64,000 bases of DNA from DASRHT01 sp035293765 (GTDB lineage Bacteria; Chloroflexota; Ktedonobacteria; Ktedonobacterales; Ktedonobacteraceae): NCBI GenBank assembly GCA_035293765.1, contig DATGMF010000027.1, positions 47,162-111,161 of the forward strand, given 5' to 3'. The position numbers and the translations under genes were made by a program. This document shows positions 6,826 to 15,199 of the stretch, in pieces (positions within the stretch are counted from its first letter, which is position 1; every line of letters starts with the position of its first letter). The notes beneath the pieces are model-generated. The model was not told where the DNA came from, ran no database searches, and saw nothing but the letters and a program-made list of their open reading frames with translations.

Positions 6826-8859
6826 ATGCAAAAGAGACTACGCACATTAGAGGAAGCGTTAGAGGAACTGGAAAGCAACGAGGGTTTTAGTCGCAACCTG
6901 CCGACAGCGTATCTAATCGGTCTGTATATTCGTCAATCGACCGAAAAGCAGGTAAAGAAGAATAAGCAAAGTACCGCAGTGCAAGATGAGGACTTGAGGA
7001 AAAAGCTAATTCGGTATGGTTGGTTAGCTGAGAGCATTGTAAAGTTTGACAACGATCAGGGAAAATCGGGACAAAAGCGTATAGATCAACGCGTTGATAT
7101 GAATAAGCTGTACAGCATGATAGAACGTGGGGAGATTAAAGCGGTAGCTGCTTATGATGCTTCGAGACTATTTCGAGACCTTACCCGCATTCAAAGCTCA
7201 ACGTTTCTCGACCTGTGTACAAAACACGATATTCCCGTCATCACATACCACCGCATCTACTGGCCCTCTAATAGAGTAGACAATAAGGCGCTTCATGATG
7301 CTTTCGAACAAGCCGCTGACTTCATTGACGAGGTAGTATACGGAAAGCTAATACCAGCAAAAAATAGAGCGATCTTTGTTGATAAAATCTATGTGGGAGG
7401 GATGGTTCCAATGGGCTATGTTGTGGACTACGATGAAAACAGCCTAACATATCGCAGGTATACGCCGTATGAGCCACATGCCGAGCGTGTCCGGTATTTG
7501 TTCAAACGGTTTCGAGAGCTAGGGGGGAATGTTCAGGCGTTAGGCAGAGAACTAATACGAACTAATTTCCGCTTTCCCCTGTTTGTGGGTATTGACCACG
7601 TTCCGCATGTAGCACCGCGAAAGCTCGAAGACGGGTATTCGCTCGTTAATCGTTCCGGCCTTATCACTCTACTTACGAACTACGCTTATATCGGCTGGTA
7701 TGTGCGAAATGGTGTTATTGTGAGCAAAGATAATCATACAGCGATTGTATCAGAAGAAGACTTCTGGTATGCACATAACCGCCTCTCGAAATATATGCCT
7801 GATGGGGAACAGAACGAAAACCGCCCACGCGCAACCCGTTACAGCAAAGATGGAACCGAGCCAGTAGAGGCACTGCTACAAGGTGTACTCAGGTTAGACA
7901 ATACCGGCGCTTATACCTGTTCCTCAACACAGAAGTACATCGTTAGAAGCACACAAAGCTCTTATGACAAGGTTGACGAGCTTGCTATAGGTATCAAGAC
8001 TCTAGACACCATTTTTGTAGAGGCACTGCTAAGTGTGGTAGCTGCACGACGCGAGCAGGAAGAGAAGGACGGCAAGATTGGGGAAGGGATTTATGCACGC
8101 CTTAAAGAATTGCAAGCAGAAAAAGACGTAGAGGTTAGTAGCATCGATAGTCAGCTAGAGCAAGCAGAGAAGCTCATCAAGAAACATGAACGCTTGAAAG
8201 CCGTTGCGGAAGAAGAAGACAACATAGAAGAATACCGCGTCCAGGTTCGCAAGCTCAAACAGTTGAACGAAACATACAAGGCACTGGAAGCTAAAAGCAA
8301 GGAAGCGGCTACAGACAAAGAAGACGTTGAGGAATGCGAGACACTGATCGAATGCGTCATGAACGATTGGAAGGGCATGAAGCTCGCTAGAAAGCTCCGT
8401 TTTGTTAACCTGGTCACCGAGTCCGTCAACTTGACCGTAGCCTCTCAGCACTTTCTGAAAATGGAGATCAACTTTAAGCCTTTGTTGGGTTGTAGTGTCA
8501 CTGGCTACATTTACCGCCGCGTTGGGAAGCATGGGGAGCAATGGACAGGTGAGGAAAAGGGGGTACTAGAAGAGATGTATCCATACGGGGATAGGGCAGA
8601 CATCCTAAAGAAGTTTCCAGAGCGTACGTGGGAGACTATTGTAACACATGCACGCCTTTATGGGCTTAAACGACACACATACCTCAACACGTCTCATTTG
8701 CATGAGTCGTATACACTAAAGGATGTTGAAGTACTTGAGAAGTTGGGACTAGGTAGCGACAAAGGACTAGCAGGGAATAGCGTTTACTGGCTACCACCTA
8801 CAGAGAGAAAAAAAGATGCTCAACTATTACTATCAGATGTTGCTGATTCGCCGTTTTGA
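6826..8859 (+). CDS. large serine recombinase (site-specific integrase)
   Basis: The start is ATG 6826, preceded by GGAGAG; an upstream ATG at 6784 has no site. The catalytic domain begins at about residue 28 with the nucleophile Ser in GLYIRQST (S38), and AAYDASRLFRD is the conserved arginine motif. A Recombinase domain (about 180-330) follows. The zinc-ribbon region is unusual: where relatives have CxxC pairs it reads LRLDNTGAYTCSSTQKYIV with a single Cys. Next come a long charged coiled coil (about 430-520) and a Myb/HTH-like end (WTGEEKGVLEEMYPYGDR ... RTWETIVTHARLYGLKR). The last ~15 codons lie inside pdhA, so the C-terminus was set by the integration point. Confidence 0.85.
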   Translation: MQKRLRTLEEALEELESNEGFSRNLPTAYLIGLYIRQSTEKQVKKNKQSTAVQDEDLRKKLIRYGWLAESIVKFDNDQGKSGQKRIDQRVDMNKLYSMIERGEIKAVAAYDASRLFRDLTRIQSSTFLDLCTKHDIPVITYHRIYWPSNRVDNKALHDAFEQAADFIDEVVYGKLIPAKNRAIFVDKIYVGGMVPMGYVVDYDENSLTYRRYTPYEPHAERVRYLFKRFRELGGNVQALGRELIRTNFRFPLFVGIDHVPHVAPRKLEDGYSLVNRSGLITLLTNYAYIGWYVRNGVIVSKDNHTAIVSEEDFWYAHNRLSKYMPDGEQNENRPRATRYSKDGTEPVEALLQGVLRLDNTGAYTCSSTQKYIVRSTQSSYDKVDELAIGIKTLDTIFVEALLSVVAARREQEEKDGKIGEGIYARLKELQAEKDVEVSSIDSQLEQAEKLIKKHERLKAVAEEEDNIEEYRVQVRKLKQLNETYKALEAKSKEAATDKEDVEECETLIECVMNDWKGMKLARKLRFVNLVTESVNLTVASQHFLKMEINFKPLLGCSVTGYIYRRVGKHGEQWTGEEKGVLEEMYPYGDRADILKKFPERTWETIVTHARLYGLKRHTYLNTSHLHESYTLKDVEVLEKLGLGSDKGLAGNSVYWLPPTERKKDAQLLLSDVADSPF

Positions 8860-9781
8860 AGAGAAGGCCGCGGAGATGTATAATCGGGCGCGCATTGGCG
8901 GCTATTGCCATCTTAATCTTGGCGAAGAGGCTACCGTCGTCGGCTTCTGCGCGGGTCTGGAGCCGGACGATTATGTATACACCAATTATCGCGAGCACGG
9001 CTACGCCATCGGGCGCGGCATCTCGCCTGAAGTGGTCATGGCCGAGTTATTCGGCAAGGAGACCGGTTGTTCGCGCGGACGCGGCGGCTCCATGCACCTG
9101 TTTGATCTCAGCAGGCGCTTTATGGGCGGCTATGCCATCGTGGGCGGTCAGTTGCCGCTTGCCACAGGAGCTGCCTTCGCCATTGCCTATCGCGACTCTC
9201 ACGAGATCGTCGCCTGCCAGATGGGCGATGGCACCACCAACGGCGGCCCTTTTCACGAATCGCTCAACATGGCTAAGATCTATCGTCTTCCCATCGTCTA
9301 CTTTATCGTCAACAACCAGTATGGCATGGGATTGGAAGTCGCCAGAGGTTCCGCCGTCGCCGAACTGCACCGCAAAGCCTGCGCTTACGATATGCGCAGT
9401 GAGCGCGTAGACGGCAATGATGTGCTCGCCGTGCGTGATGCCGTACGCGAAGCAGCAAAGGTTGCGCGCGAGGAGCATCAGCCCAGCCTGATTGAAGCCG
9501 TCAGCTTCCGTTTCCGTGGGCATTCCGTGGTTGACCCTGATCGCTACCGTTCCGAGGAGACGATTCGCCAGGGGCGCGCCTGCGATCCGATCCCCATTTT
9601 TGCCGAACATCTTAAGATAACTGGCAAGGCGAGCGATGAAGACCTTCAGAGAATCGATGAGCGGGTCGATCATGATATAGAGGCGGCAGTCAAATTTGCC
9701 GAAGAGAGCCCCGATCCTGCGGTCGAGGGCCTGTTTGACTACATCTACGCCCCCGAGCAAGATGCGAAGGGAGAACAATAG
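8816..9781 (+). CDS. pdhA: pyruvate dehydrogenase E1 component, alpha subunit
   Basis: Thiamine-diphosphate-dependent decarboxylase subunit that, with E1 beta, transfers the acetyl group from pyruvate to the E2 lipoyl arm. The family opening YYYQMLLIRRFEEKAAEMY is present from residue 4. The TPP motif runs from GDG (137-139) to NN (166-167). RGRGGSMHLFD and FRFRGHSVVDPDRYR are diagnostic of E1 alpha. At 321 residues it is at the short end of the family. The start is ATG 8816 with only a purine-rich AGAGAGAAAA upstream; the frame is open back to 8768 but that DNA belongs to the recombinase. Five to twenty native residues may have been lost at the insertion. Followed 2 bases later by pdhB. Confidence 0.9.
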   Translation: MLNYYYQMLLIRRFEEKAAEMYNRARIGGYCHLNLGEEATVVGFCAGLEPDDYVYTNYREHGYAIGRGISPEVVMAELFGKETGCSRGRGGSMHLFDLSRRFMGGYAIVGGQLPLATGAAFAIAYRDSHEIVACQMGDGTTNGGPFHESLNMAKIYRLPIVYFIVNNQYGMGLEVARGSAVAELHRKACAYDMRSERVDGNDVLAVRDAVREAAKVAREEHQPSLIEAVSFRFRGHSVVDPDRYRSEETIRQGRACDPIPIFAEHLKITGKASDEDLQRIDERVDHDIEAAVKFAEESPDPAVEGLFDYIYAPEQDAKGEQ

Positions 9782-9783
9782 CA

Positions 9784-10788
9784 ATGGCAGAAATCACATT
9801 CCGACAGGTCCTGCATGATACGCTACGTGAAGAGCTACTGCGCGATGAGAATGTGTTTTTGATTGGTGAAGAGATCGGCGTATTCGAAGGGTCCTATAAA
9901 ATTACAGCGGGTCTTTTAAAAGAATTCGGGCCTAAACGTATCGTAGATACACCGATCAGCGAAAACGGCTTTGTGGGTCTGGCTACGGGGGCCGCGATGC
10001 TGGGGCTGCATCCGGTGGTCGAGGTCATGACCATCAACTTTATCGCGCTGGCTATGGATGCCATTGTCAATCACGCGGCAAAAATCTACTCTATGTTTGG
10101 CGGTCAATGCGCGGTTCCAATGGTCATTCGCACGCCAGGTGGAGGAGGGCAGCAGCTTTCGGCCACGCACTCGCAAAGCCTGGAGGTCTGGTTTGCCTAT
10201 GTGCCAGGGCTCAAAGTTGTCGCGCCATCCACGCCAGCCGACGCCAGAGGCATGCTGCGGAGGGCCATTCGCGGCAATAATCCGGTCATCTTTCTAGAGA
10301 ATCTCGCCCTCTATAACACAAAAGGCGAGGTGCCCGATGGCGACTATACCATCCCCTTTGGACAGGCAAAGGTCAGCAAAGAAGGCACGGACCTGACCAT
10401 CATCAGCTACTCGCGTATGGCCGTGGTTGCGCTGGACGTGGCGCGCCGCCTGGAGCAGGAGAACAAATTGAGCGTCGAGGTGATTGATGTGCGCTCACTG
10501 CGTCCGCTGGACCACGAAACCATTATCAACTCGGTGAAGAAAACGAATCGGGCCATCATCTTTGAAGAAGATTGGCGATCCTACGGGGTTGGCGCGGAAA
10601 TAGCCGCGATCATCCAGGAGGAAGCCTTCGACTACCTGGACGCTCCGATCAAGCGGGTGGCGAGCCTGGAGGTTCCACTTCCCTATGCGAAGAAACTGGA
10701 GCAGGCCGCGCTGACAGGAGCCAGGCAGCTCCTAGAGGCTATCGACGAACTCGCGCTCAGGCGAAGGAGGATAGCGAGCCATGCCTGA
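9784..10788 (+). CDS. pdhB: pyruvate dehydrogenase E1 component, beta subunit
   Basis: A 334-residue partner of PdhA. ITFRQVLHDTLREELLRDENVFLIGEEIGVFEGSYK is the typical N-terminus. The TPP pyrimidine-domain glutamate lies in GEEIG, and the C-terminal transketolase domain carries VIDVRSLRPLDHETI and EEDWRSYGVGAEIAA. It starts 2 bases after the pdhA stop and overlaps pdhC by 8 bases, so the three are translationally coupled. A branched-chain or acetoin enzyme is possible from sequence alone, but the gene order alpha-beta-E2 and the lipoyl sequence of the E2 favour pyruvate. Confidence 0.9.
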   Translation: MAEITFRQVLHDTLREELLRDENVFLIGEEIGVFEGSYKITAGLLKEFGPKRIVDTPISENGFVGLATGAAMLGLHPVVEVMTINFIALAMDAIVNHAAKIYSMFGGQCAVPMVIRTPGGGGQQLSATHSQSLEVWFAYVPGLKVVAPSTPADARGMLRRAIRGNNPVIFLENLALYNTKGEVPDGDYTIPFGQAKVSKEGTDLTIISYSRMAVVALDVARRLEQENKLSVEVIDVRSLRPLDHETIINSVKKTNRAIIFEEDWRSYGVGAEIAAIIQEEAFDYLDAPIKRVASLEVPLPYAKKLEQAALTGARQLLEAIDELALRRRRIASHA

Positions 10789-12142
10789 TGTTACTATGCC
10801 CCGCCTCAGCGATACCATGCAAGAGGGAACCATCGCGCGCTGGCTCAAAAAGGCCGGAGATGAGGTGAAAAAAGGCGATACCCTGGCGGAGATCGAAACG
10901 GATAAGGCCACGATGGACCTTGAAGCTTACGACAGCGGCGTGCTTGAACAGATCGTTGTGCAGGAAGGTCAGACCGTTCCCATTGGTCAGGTAGTCGCTA
11001 TTATTGGCAGCGGAACTGGCGCTCAGGCGAAGCAGGAGCCCCCAGCCGCCGAAGCAGCCGAGCAAACGCCGCAAGCTGAGCAGGCGGCCTCGACGACAAC
11101 AGCCAGCACCACGGAGGCCGCGCCCACGCCGCCAGCTAGAGAAACAGCAGCCAGAGCAACGGAAGCCGAACCCGAGTCAAAGCCAGCGTCAGCACAGTCT
11201 ACACTACAACGTGAAGAGGCCGATGGTACGAAAGCAGGCGAACAGCTCTTTGTCAAAGCTTCGCCAATTGCTCGCCGTATGGCCGAGGAGCATCATATTG
11301 ACCTGAGCCAGCTTCAAGGTACCGGTCCCGGTGGGCGCGTTGTGCGCGATGATATCGAGGATGTTCTGCAACGCCAGCATACTGGCGCGCCAGCCGCGAC
11401 TGCTGAAGCGCCGGTCACGCCGACGCAGCCACAGGAGCCGGTACCTGCTCCGCAGGAAGGTGAGCGCGTACCGCTTTCGCGCATGCAGGCCACGATAGCG
11501 CGTCGCCTGGCCGAAGCCAAGCAGAGCATTCCGCACTTTTACGTCAGCAACGAAGTGGACATGACCGATGCTCTGGCGCTGCGTAAGCAGCTCAACGAGA
11601 GTGCAGGTGAAGATGGCGTAAAGATCAGCGTCAATGACCTGATTATCAAAGCCTGTGCGCTCGTCCTGGAGAAATTTCCCGAGGTCAACAGCTCTTACAG
11701 CGATGGGCAGTTTATCCGGCATAAGGAGATCCACATAGGGATCGCGGTTGACGTTCCGGCAGGACTGGTGGTACCCGTTCTTCGCAATGCAAACATCAAA
11801 GGTGTAAGGACTATTGCTCGCGAGGCCAGAACGTTAATCGAGAAGGCAAGAGCCAGTAAGCTCACGCCAGCAGAGATGGCCGGGAGCACATTCTCAATCT
11901 CAAACCTGGGTATGATGGATGTCACCGATTTTATCGCCGTCATAAACCCACCGGAGGCCGCCATTCTGGCAGTCGGCTCGACACGCAGACAATTTGTCCC
12001 GGTCGATGACCAACCGGTACTGCGCGATATCATGCCGATGACCATGTCGGCGGATCACCGTATTCTTTACGGAGCAACGGTGGCGCGTTTCCTTCAGGAA
12101 GTCAAACGCCTGTTACAAAGCCCATATAACCTGTTAGGGTAA
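10781..12142 (+). CDS. pdhC: pyruvate dehydrogenase E2 component (dihydrolipoamide acetyltransferase)
   Basis: 453 residues. An N-terminal lipoyl domain (1-78) carries the lipoylated lysine K42 in EIETDKATMDLEA. An Ala/Pro/Glu-rich linker (about 85-150) follows, then a peripheral subunit-binding domain (about 155-192, KASPIARRMAEEHHIDL, GTGPGGRVVRDDI), a second linker and the catalytic core (about 225-453) with the acyltransferase signature DHRILYG (His426). It forms the core of the multienzyme complex in the cytoplasm. AAGGAGG precedes ATG within pdhB. No E3 (lipoamide dehydrogenase) gene follows here, so E3 must come from elsewhere in the genome. Confidence 0.92.
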   Translation: MPDVTMPRLSDTMQEGTIARWLKKAGDEVKKGDTLAEIETDKATMDLEAYDSGVLEQIVVQEGQTVPIGQVVAIIGSGTGAQAKQEPPAAEAAEQTPQAEQAASTTTASTTEAAPTPPARETAARATEAEPESKPASAQSTLQREEADGTKAGEQLFVKASPIARRMAEEHHIDLSQLQGTGPGGRVVRDDIEDVLQRQHTGAPAATAEAPVTPTQPQEPVPAPQEGERVPLSRMQATIARRLAEAKQSIPHFYVSNEVDMTDALALRKQLNESAGEDGVKISVNDLIIKACALVLEKFPEVNSSYSDGQFIRHKEIHIGIAVDVPAGLVVPVLRNANIKGVRTIAREARTLIEKARASKLTPAEMAGSTFSISNLGMMDVTDFIAVINPPEAAILAVGSTRRQFVPVDDQPVLRDIMPMTMSADHRILYGATVARFLQEVKRLLQSPYNLLG

Positions 12143-12277
12143 ACGGTTGCTGGTCTGAAACTTATTGCTTGTGCTATGCGTGTTTTAGTCAGTAAGTTTT
12201 CGTGAAAACAGCTATGAGGGGATACCATCTCGTAGATATTCATAGGTCAGGATATTAGGAAAGGACGGACATTTCGC

Positions 12278-12643
12278 ATGAACAACTTCTTTAAAGGGAT
12301 TCTTGTCGGTGCCGGTATCGGCCTGCTCATCGCGCCGATGAAAGGCGACGAGATGCGCAGGCTAGTAGGTGAGCGTTTGAACGAGATGCGCGGTTATCTG
12401 CCTGAGAACGAACAGTTGAATATGTACACGCAGCAGGTCTCTGATCGCCTCTCGCAGACCGCAGGCACACTCAAGGATTATGCCCAGCAGGCAGCCTCGA
12501 CCGTCAAAAGCGCCACCAGCAATGTCAGCGACCTGACGCAAAAGAGCGCCTCAGAGGTGAAGCAGACGGGGCAGGATGTTGCCGATACCACCAAGCGGAC
12601 GGCGAAGTCCGGCTCGACGACAACACCCTATTCAGACCTCTAG
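12278..12643 (+). CDS. YtxH-like membrane-associated protein
   Basis: 121 residues: a single N-terminal glycine-rich hydrophobic segment (FFKGILVGAGIGLLIAPMKG) followed by a long amphipathic, Gln/Ser/Thr-rich helix typical of YtxH/general-stress proteins. The family usually has GAAIGLLFAPKSG followed by coiled coil; this one has IAPMKGDEMRR. Function of the family is poorly known, with links to envelope or stress response. It has its own RBS (AAAGGA), a 135-base upstream spacer after pdhC and a terminator downstream, so it may be a separate unit. Confidence 0.75.
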   Translation: MNNFFKGILVGAGIGLLIAPMKGDEMRRLVGERLNEMRGYLPENEQLNMYTQQVSDRLSQTAGTLKDYAQQAASTVKSATSNVSDLTQKSASEVKQTGQDVADTTKRTAKSGSTTTPYSDL

Positions 12644-12702
12644 TTTAATAGGGAAAACAGGGCAGTCAGGAAGTTGATCACAAATTTCTCTGCCGTTGCT
12701 TG

Positions 12703-12745
12703 AGACATGAGCCCGATTTTTACTTTTTAAATCGGGCTCATGTCT
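12703..12745 (+). terminator. rho-independent terminator between convergent genes
   Basis: A 17-bp perfect stem (12703-12719 with 12729-12745), a 9-base T-rich loop and a following ATTTCTTTCT. It ends the YtxH-like gene transcript and stops reading into the opposed gene at 12760. Confidence 0.75.
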
Positions 12746-12759
12746 ATTTCTTTCTAGTT

Positions 12760-13629
12760 TTACCAGCGTGTGGCCCAACGTGGGGGTAGCACGCGCTTTG
12801 GTTGATTGGTATAGAAATCGGCAATCGCTCGTACGTTCAGGGGCTCCTCCGTGGTTTCAGAGGCAAATAGCTGCCCTCCTTTTGAATAAACTAGCCGTCC
12901 TTGCTGATCCCAATCAACCCAGGTAATATCTTCAAGCAGCGTCCTTTCGTCGTTCGAGGTATCCACCACATAACGCAAAAATTCTGTTTTGAAGTTCGGC
13001 TCGCGGTATGACTCAATCACAAGTTGATAACGCTGATCAGGATGATCTTTTTGCCAGATATAGGGTTTGATGGTGATCCCTTTTGCGCCAAGCGGAAACC
13101 CTGCCGCTTTTTCAAAGTAAAAACGACCCTCCTGAATCAACTGCCAGCGATTATAGCGATCCCGCTGGCGAAAAGCTTCAGGCTCAAAGCTCGCACTGAC
13201 CTTCAGTCCTCTGGGCCTATGACGCGGATGAGCTCGTGCGGAGTGATGACATAACCAGATAGTTCTTCTGTCCGTAAATATTCCTCCACCATCCCACGCT
13301 TCCCCTACAGGCCATAATGCCAGCGCGGTAAAATAAGGCGGCTTGCTAATGGCCGTCCACTTATGTGTATACTCACTTTGCTCACGCTGCAAAGTTTTCG
13401 CTTTTCGGGCTAGATAAAGGAAAAGAGAGCCGTCCGGGGAAAGATCGCTCATATGTTCGTAGATCCTTCCCCGAAACCATTGTCCCTCTTCAAATGTGTC
13501 GCTATCGGTATGCCATAGAATGAGCTGTACCCAGTTGGTAGGGCCACGGCGCAATATGACTCCCTTTGGGGCATCTCGCGCAAGAATGACTGCTAACTGA
13601 CATGAGTACGGCGGATCTTCTTCTACCAT
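12760..13629 (-). CDS. conserved hypothetical protein (289 aa)
   Basis: A soluble protein with no signal peptide. It opens with QLAVILARDAPKGVILRRGP and contains HTDSDTFEEGQWFRGRIYE followed by LSPDGSLFLYLARK and KPPYFTALALWPVGEAWDGGG. I recognise this as a conserved but uncharacterised bacterial family in which a beta-propeller-like first half faces a WTAIS..PPY..ALALWP motif. The C-terminal half (DRYNRWQLIQEGRF, ITWVDWDQQGRLVYSKGGQLF) also has propeller-like repeats. The start is ATG 13629 with AGGAAG upstream. It lies 35 bases before the glutamine synthetase family gene's stop on the same strand. No function assigned. Confidence 0.7.
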   Translation of the reverse strand: MVEEDPPYSCQLAVILARDAPKGVILRRGPTNWVQLILWHTDSDTFEEGQWFRGRIYEHMSDLSPDGSLFLYLARKAKTLQREQSEYTHKWTAISKPPYFTALALWPVGEAWDGGGIFTDRRTIWLCHHSARAHPRHRPRGLKVSASFEPEAFRQRDRYNRWQLIQEGRFYFEKAAGFPLGAKGITIKPYIWQKDHPDQRYQLVIESYREPNFKTEFLRYVVDTSNDERTLLEDITWVDWDQQGRLVYSKGGQLFASETTEEPLNVRAIADFYTNQPKRVLPPRWATRW

Positions 13630-13664
13630 CTGTTCGCTTCCTGCGTTCGTACGTATGTTTGCGA

Positions 13665-15026
13665 TTAATACTTGTAAAAATGCTGGCGCGCCTCTTCCTC
13701 CGGTGACTTCTCCTTGAAGAAAGCTATTTCGTCGCGTTTGACCGCCAGATACGCGCTGGTCAGCAGCGGCCCCAGTGCAGCGGTCAACACCTTATCCCGC
13801 TCCAGTTCATTAAGGGCCTCGTCGAACGTGGTGGGAAGGCGACGGATGCCGCGCTGCTCACGCTCCTCGTCGCTGTAGTTGCCGGGGTCGATCTCCTGCG
13901 GTTCACCCGGATCGATCTGGTTCTTGATGCCATCCAACCCGGCAGCGATGAACGCGCCCAGCGCCAGGTAAGGATTGCCGCTATGGTCGGCGCACTTGAG
14001 TTCGAGATTGATCGAACTGGCCTCGCGCCCGCTAAAGAGCGATGGCACGCGAATCGCGCACTCGCGATTATCGAAGCCATACGTATCATATGCCGAACTC
14101 CAGTAGTGCGGCAGCAGGCGGCGATATGAATTGGGACAGGCGCAGGTGATAGCAAGGAGGCCACGGATATGGCGCAAGACGCCGCCAATAAAGTACTTGC
14201 CGGTCTCGCTTAATCCGCCGCGCTGATTGGCATCGAAAAAGAGGTTGGTATTGGGTCGTTCGCTCTTGTCCGTGCCCCACAGGCTGAAGTGGATATGCGC
14301 ACCACTGCCCGCCTGATCGAGAAAAGGCTTGGGGGCGAAGGTCGCGAACAGGTCGAAGGTGCGGGCCACGCCGCGTACCGTCTCGCGCACCAGGCAGACG
14401 TTATCGGCAGCTCGCAATACATTGGCGTGACGAATGGAAAGCTCCTGTTGAGCCGGTCCAAGTTCGGTATGAAATAGTTCGATAGCAATGCCTTCCGCCT
14501 CCAGTGCTGCAAGGGTAGCATCGATCACTTCCGCCTCGTCGTCAAGACCTATGCTGCTATAGCAGAGGCTATGGTCCGCGGGCACATAGTTTCCCTGCTC
14601 TTCGCGTGCGAGGTAGAATTCGTGCTCAACGGCCGCCTCCGCCCGCATGCCGAGCGAGGCAAGTTCGGCGATCATACGCTTGAGGAATGAGCGCGGGCAT
14701 GCCTCCCAGGGCGTGCCATCTAGCAGGATCATGTCGCATATCATACTGCCGCTATTGGGAACGTAGGACAGCACAACGAAGGTCGCGGGATCGGGGATCA
14801 GGCGGAACTCGCCAACCGGTCCCATGCCTTCAACGGAGGCCAGCGACTCCACGCCGGTGAACGCCTGCATCGCCAGCGTCTGCCCAATGCCTTCGCGCAT
14901 CCTGCTGGCTAACCTGCTGGCGTGAGTGGTTTTGCCGCGAATAATGCCCCCATTATCGCAGTACAGGAAGCGTACAAGCCGCAGATGCTCGCTCTGCGCT
15001 CGTTGCACAACATCTTGAATGTTCAT
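13665..15026 (-). CDS. glutamine synthetase family protein (gamma-glutamyl ligase)
   Basis: 453 residues of the ATP-dependent amide/isopeptide ligase fold. The beta-Grasp N-terminus (about 1-100) reads VRFLYCDNGGIIRGK. The catalytic domain has the metal-binding VEHEFYL, the glutamate/ammonia site GSGAHIHFSLW and the ATP/phosphate loop NSYRRLLPHYWSS with FDNRECAIRVP. These match GlnA-like enzymes such as gamma-glutamylpolyamine synthetases and type III-like paralogues better than housekeeping GlnA, which has the Tyr adenylylation loop absent here. Substrate amine unknown. ATG at 15026 has GGAGGG 6 bases upstream. Confidence 0.85.
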   Translation of the reverse strand: MNIQDVVQRAQSEHLRLVRFLYCDNGGIIRGKTTHASRLASRMREGIGQTLAMQAFTGVESLASVEGMGPVGEFRLIPDPATFVVLSYVPNSGSMICDMILLDGTPWEACPRSFLKRMIAELASLGMRAEAAVEHEFYLAREEQGNYVPADHSLCYSSIGLDDEAEVIDATLAALEAEGIAIELFHTELGPAQQELSIRHANVLRAADNVCLVRETVRGVARTFDLFATFAPKPFLDQAGSGAHIHFSLWGTDKSERPNTNLFFDANQRGGLSETGKYFIGGVLRHIRGLLAITCACPNSYRRLLPHYWSSAYDTYGFDNRECAIRVPSLFSGREASSINLELKCADHSGNPYLALGAFIAAGLDGIKNQIDPGEPQEIDPGNYSDEEREQRGIRRLPTTFDEALNELERDKVLTAALGPLLTSAYLAVKRDEIAFFKEKSPEEEARQHFYKY

Positions 15027-15138
15027 AGTTCACCCTCCAATGTTTGTGGAAAAGATGCGGTAAAAAAGCTTGCTGTCTGAATCGGGATCGCTATAGCAAA
15101 GTATACTTGAGAGGACAAGTGATGTGAGCGGAAAAGGT

Positions 15139-15171
15139 GAGGCCCGGAAAAATGTCCAATTTCCGGGCCTC
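15139..15171 (-). terminator. terminator-like hairpin after the tRNA-like array
   Basis: A 12-bp perfect stem (15139-15150 with 15160-15171) and 9-base loop; on the minus strand it is followed by CACCTTTTCC. It lies downstream of the minus-strand tRNA-like sequences and upstream of the glutamine synthetase gene promoter region. Confidence 0.55.
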
Positions 15172-15199
15172 GGTGCCCGCCCATTTGCGCGCGCCAACA

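Larger units (their letters stand above)
5720..8815. mobile_element. compact integrative element (XRE repressor, 107-aa protein, large serine recombinase) inserted at the 5' end of pdhA
   Basis: Three genes typical of temperate mobile DNA lie together between the CBS gene and pdhA in AT-richer sequence: a small Cro/CI-like regulator on the minus strand, and a 107-residue protein and large serine recombinase on the plus strand, with overlapping divergent promoters between them. The recombinase reading frame runs 44 bases into pdhA, so the right junction is at or very near 8800-8816. The left boundary is a guess; serine integrases use very short identical cores and I find no convincing long direct repeat. 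At about 3 kb it is far smaller than a normal prophage, so it is either a minimal element or a remnant. Confidence 0.55.

Noticed and set aside
7860..8100. Recombinase zinc ribbon
   Set aside because: The expected position has only a single cysteine, so no zinc site is claimed.
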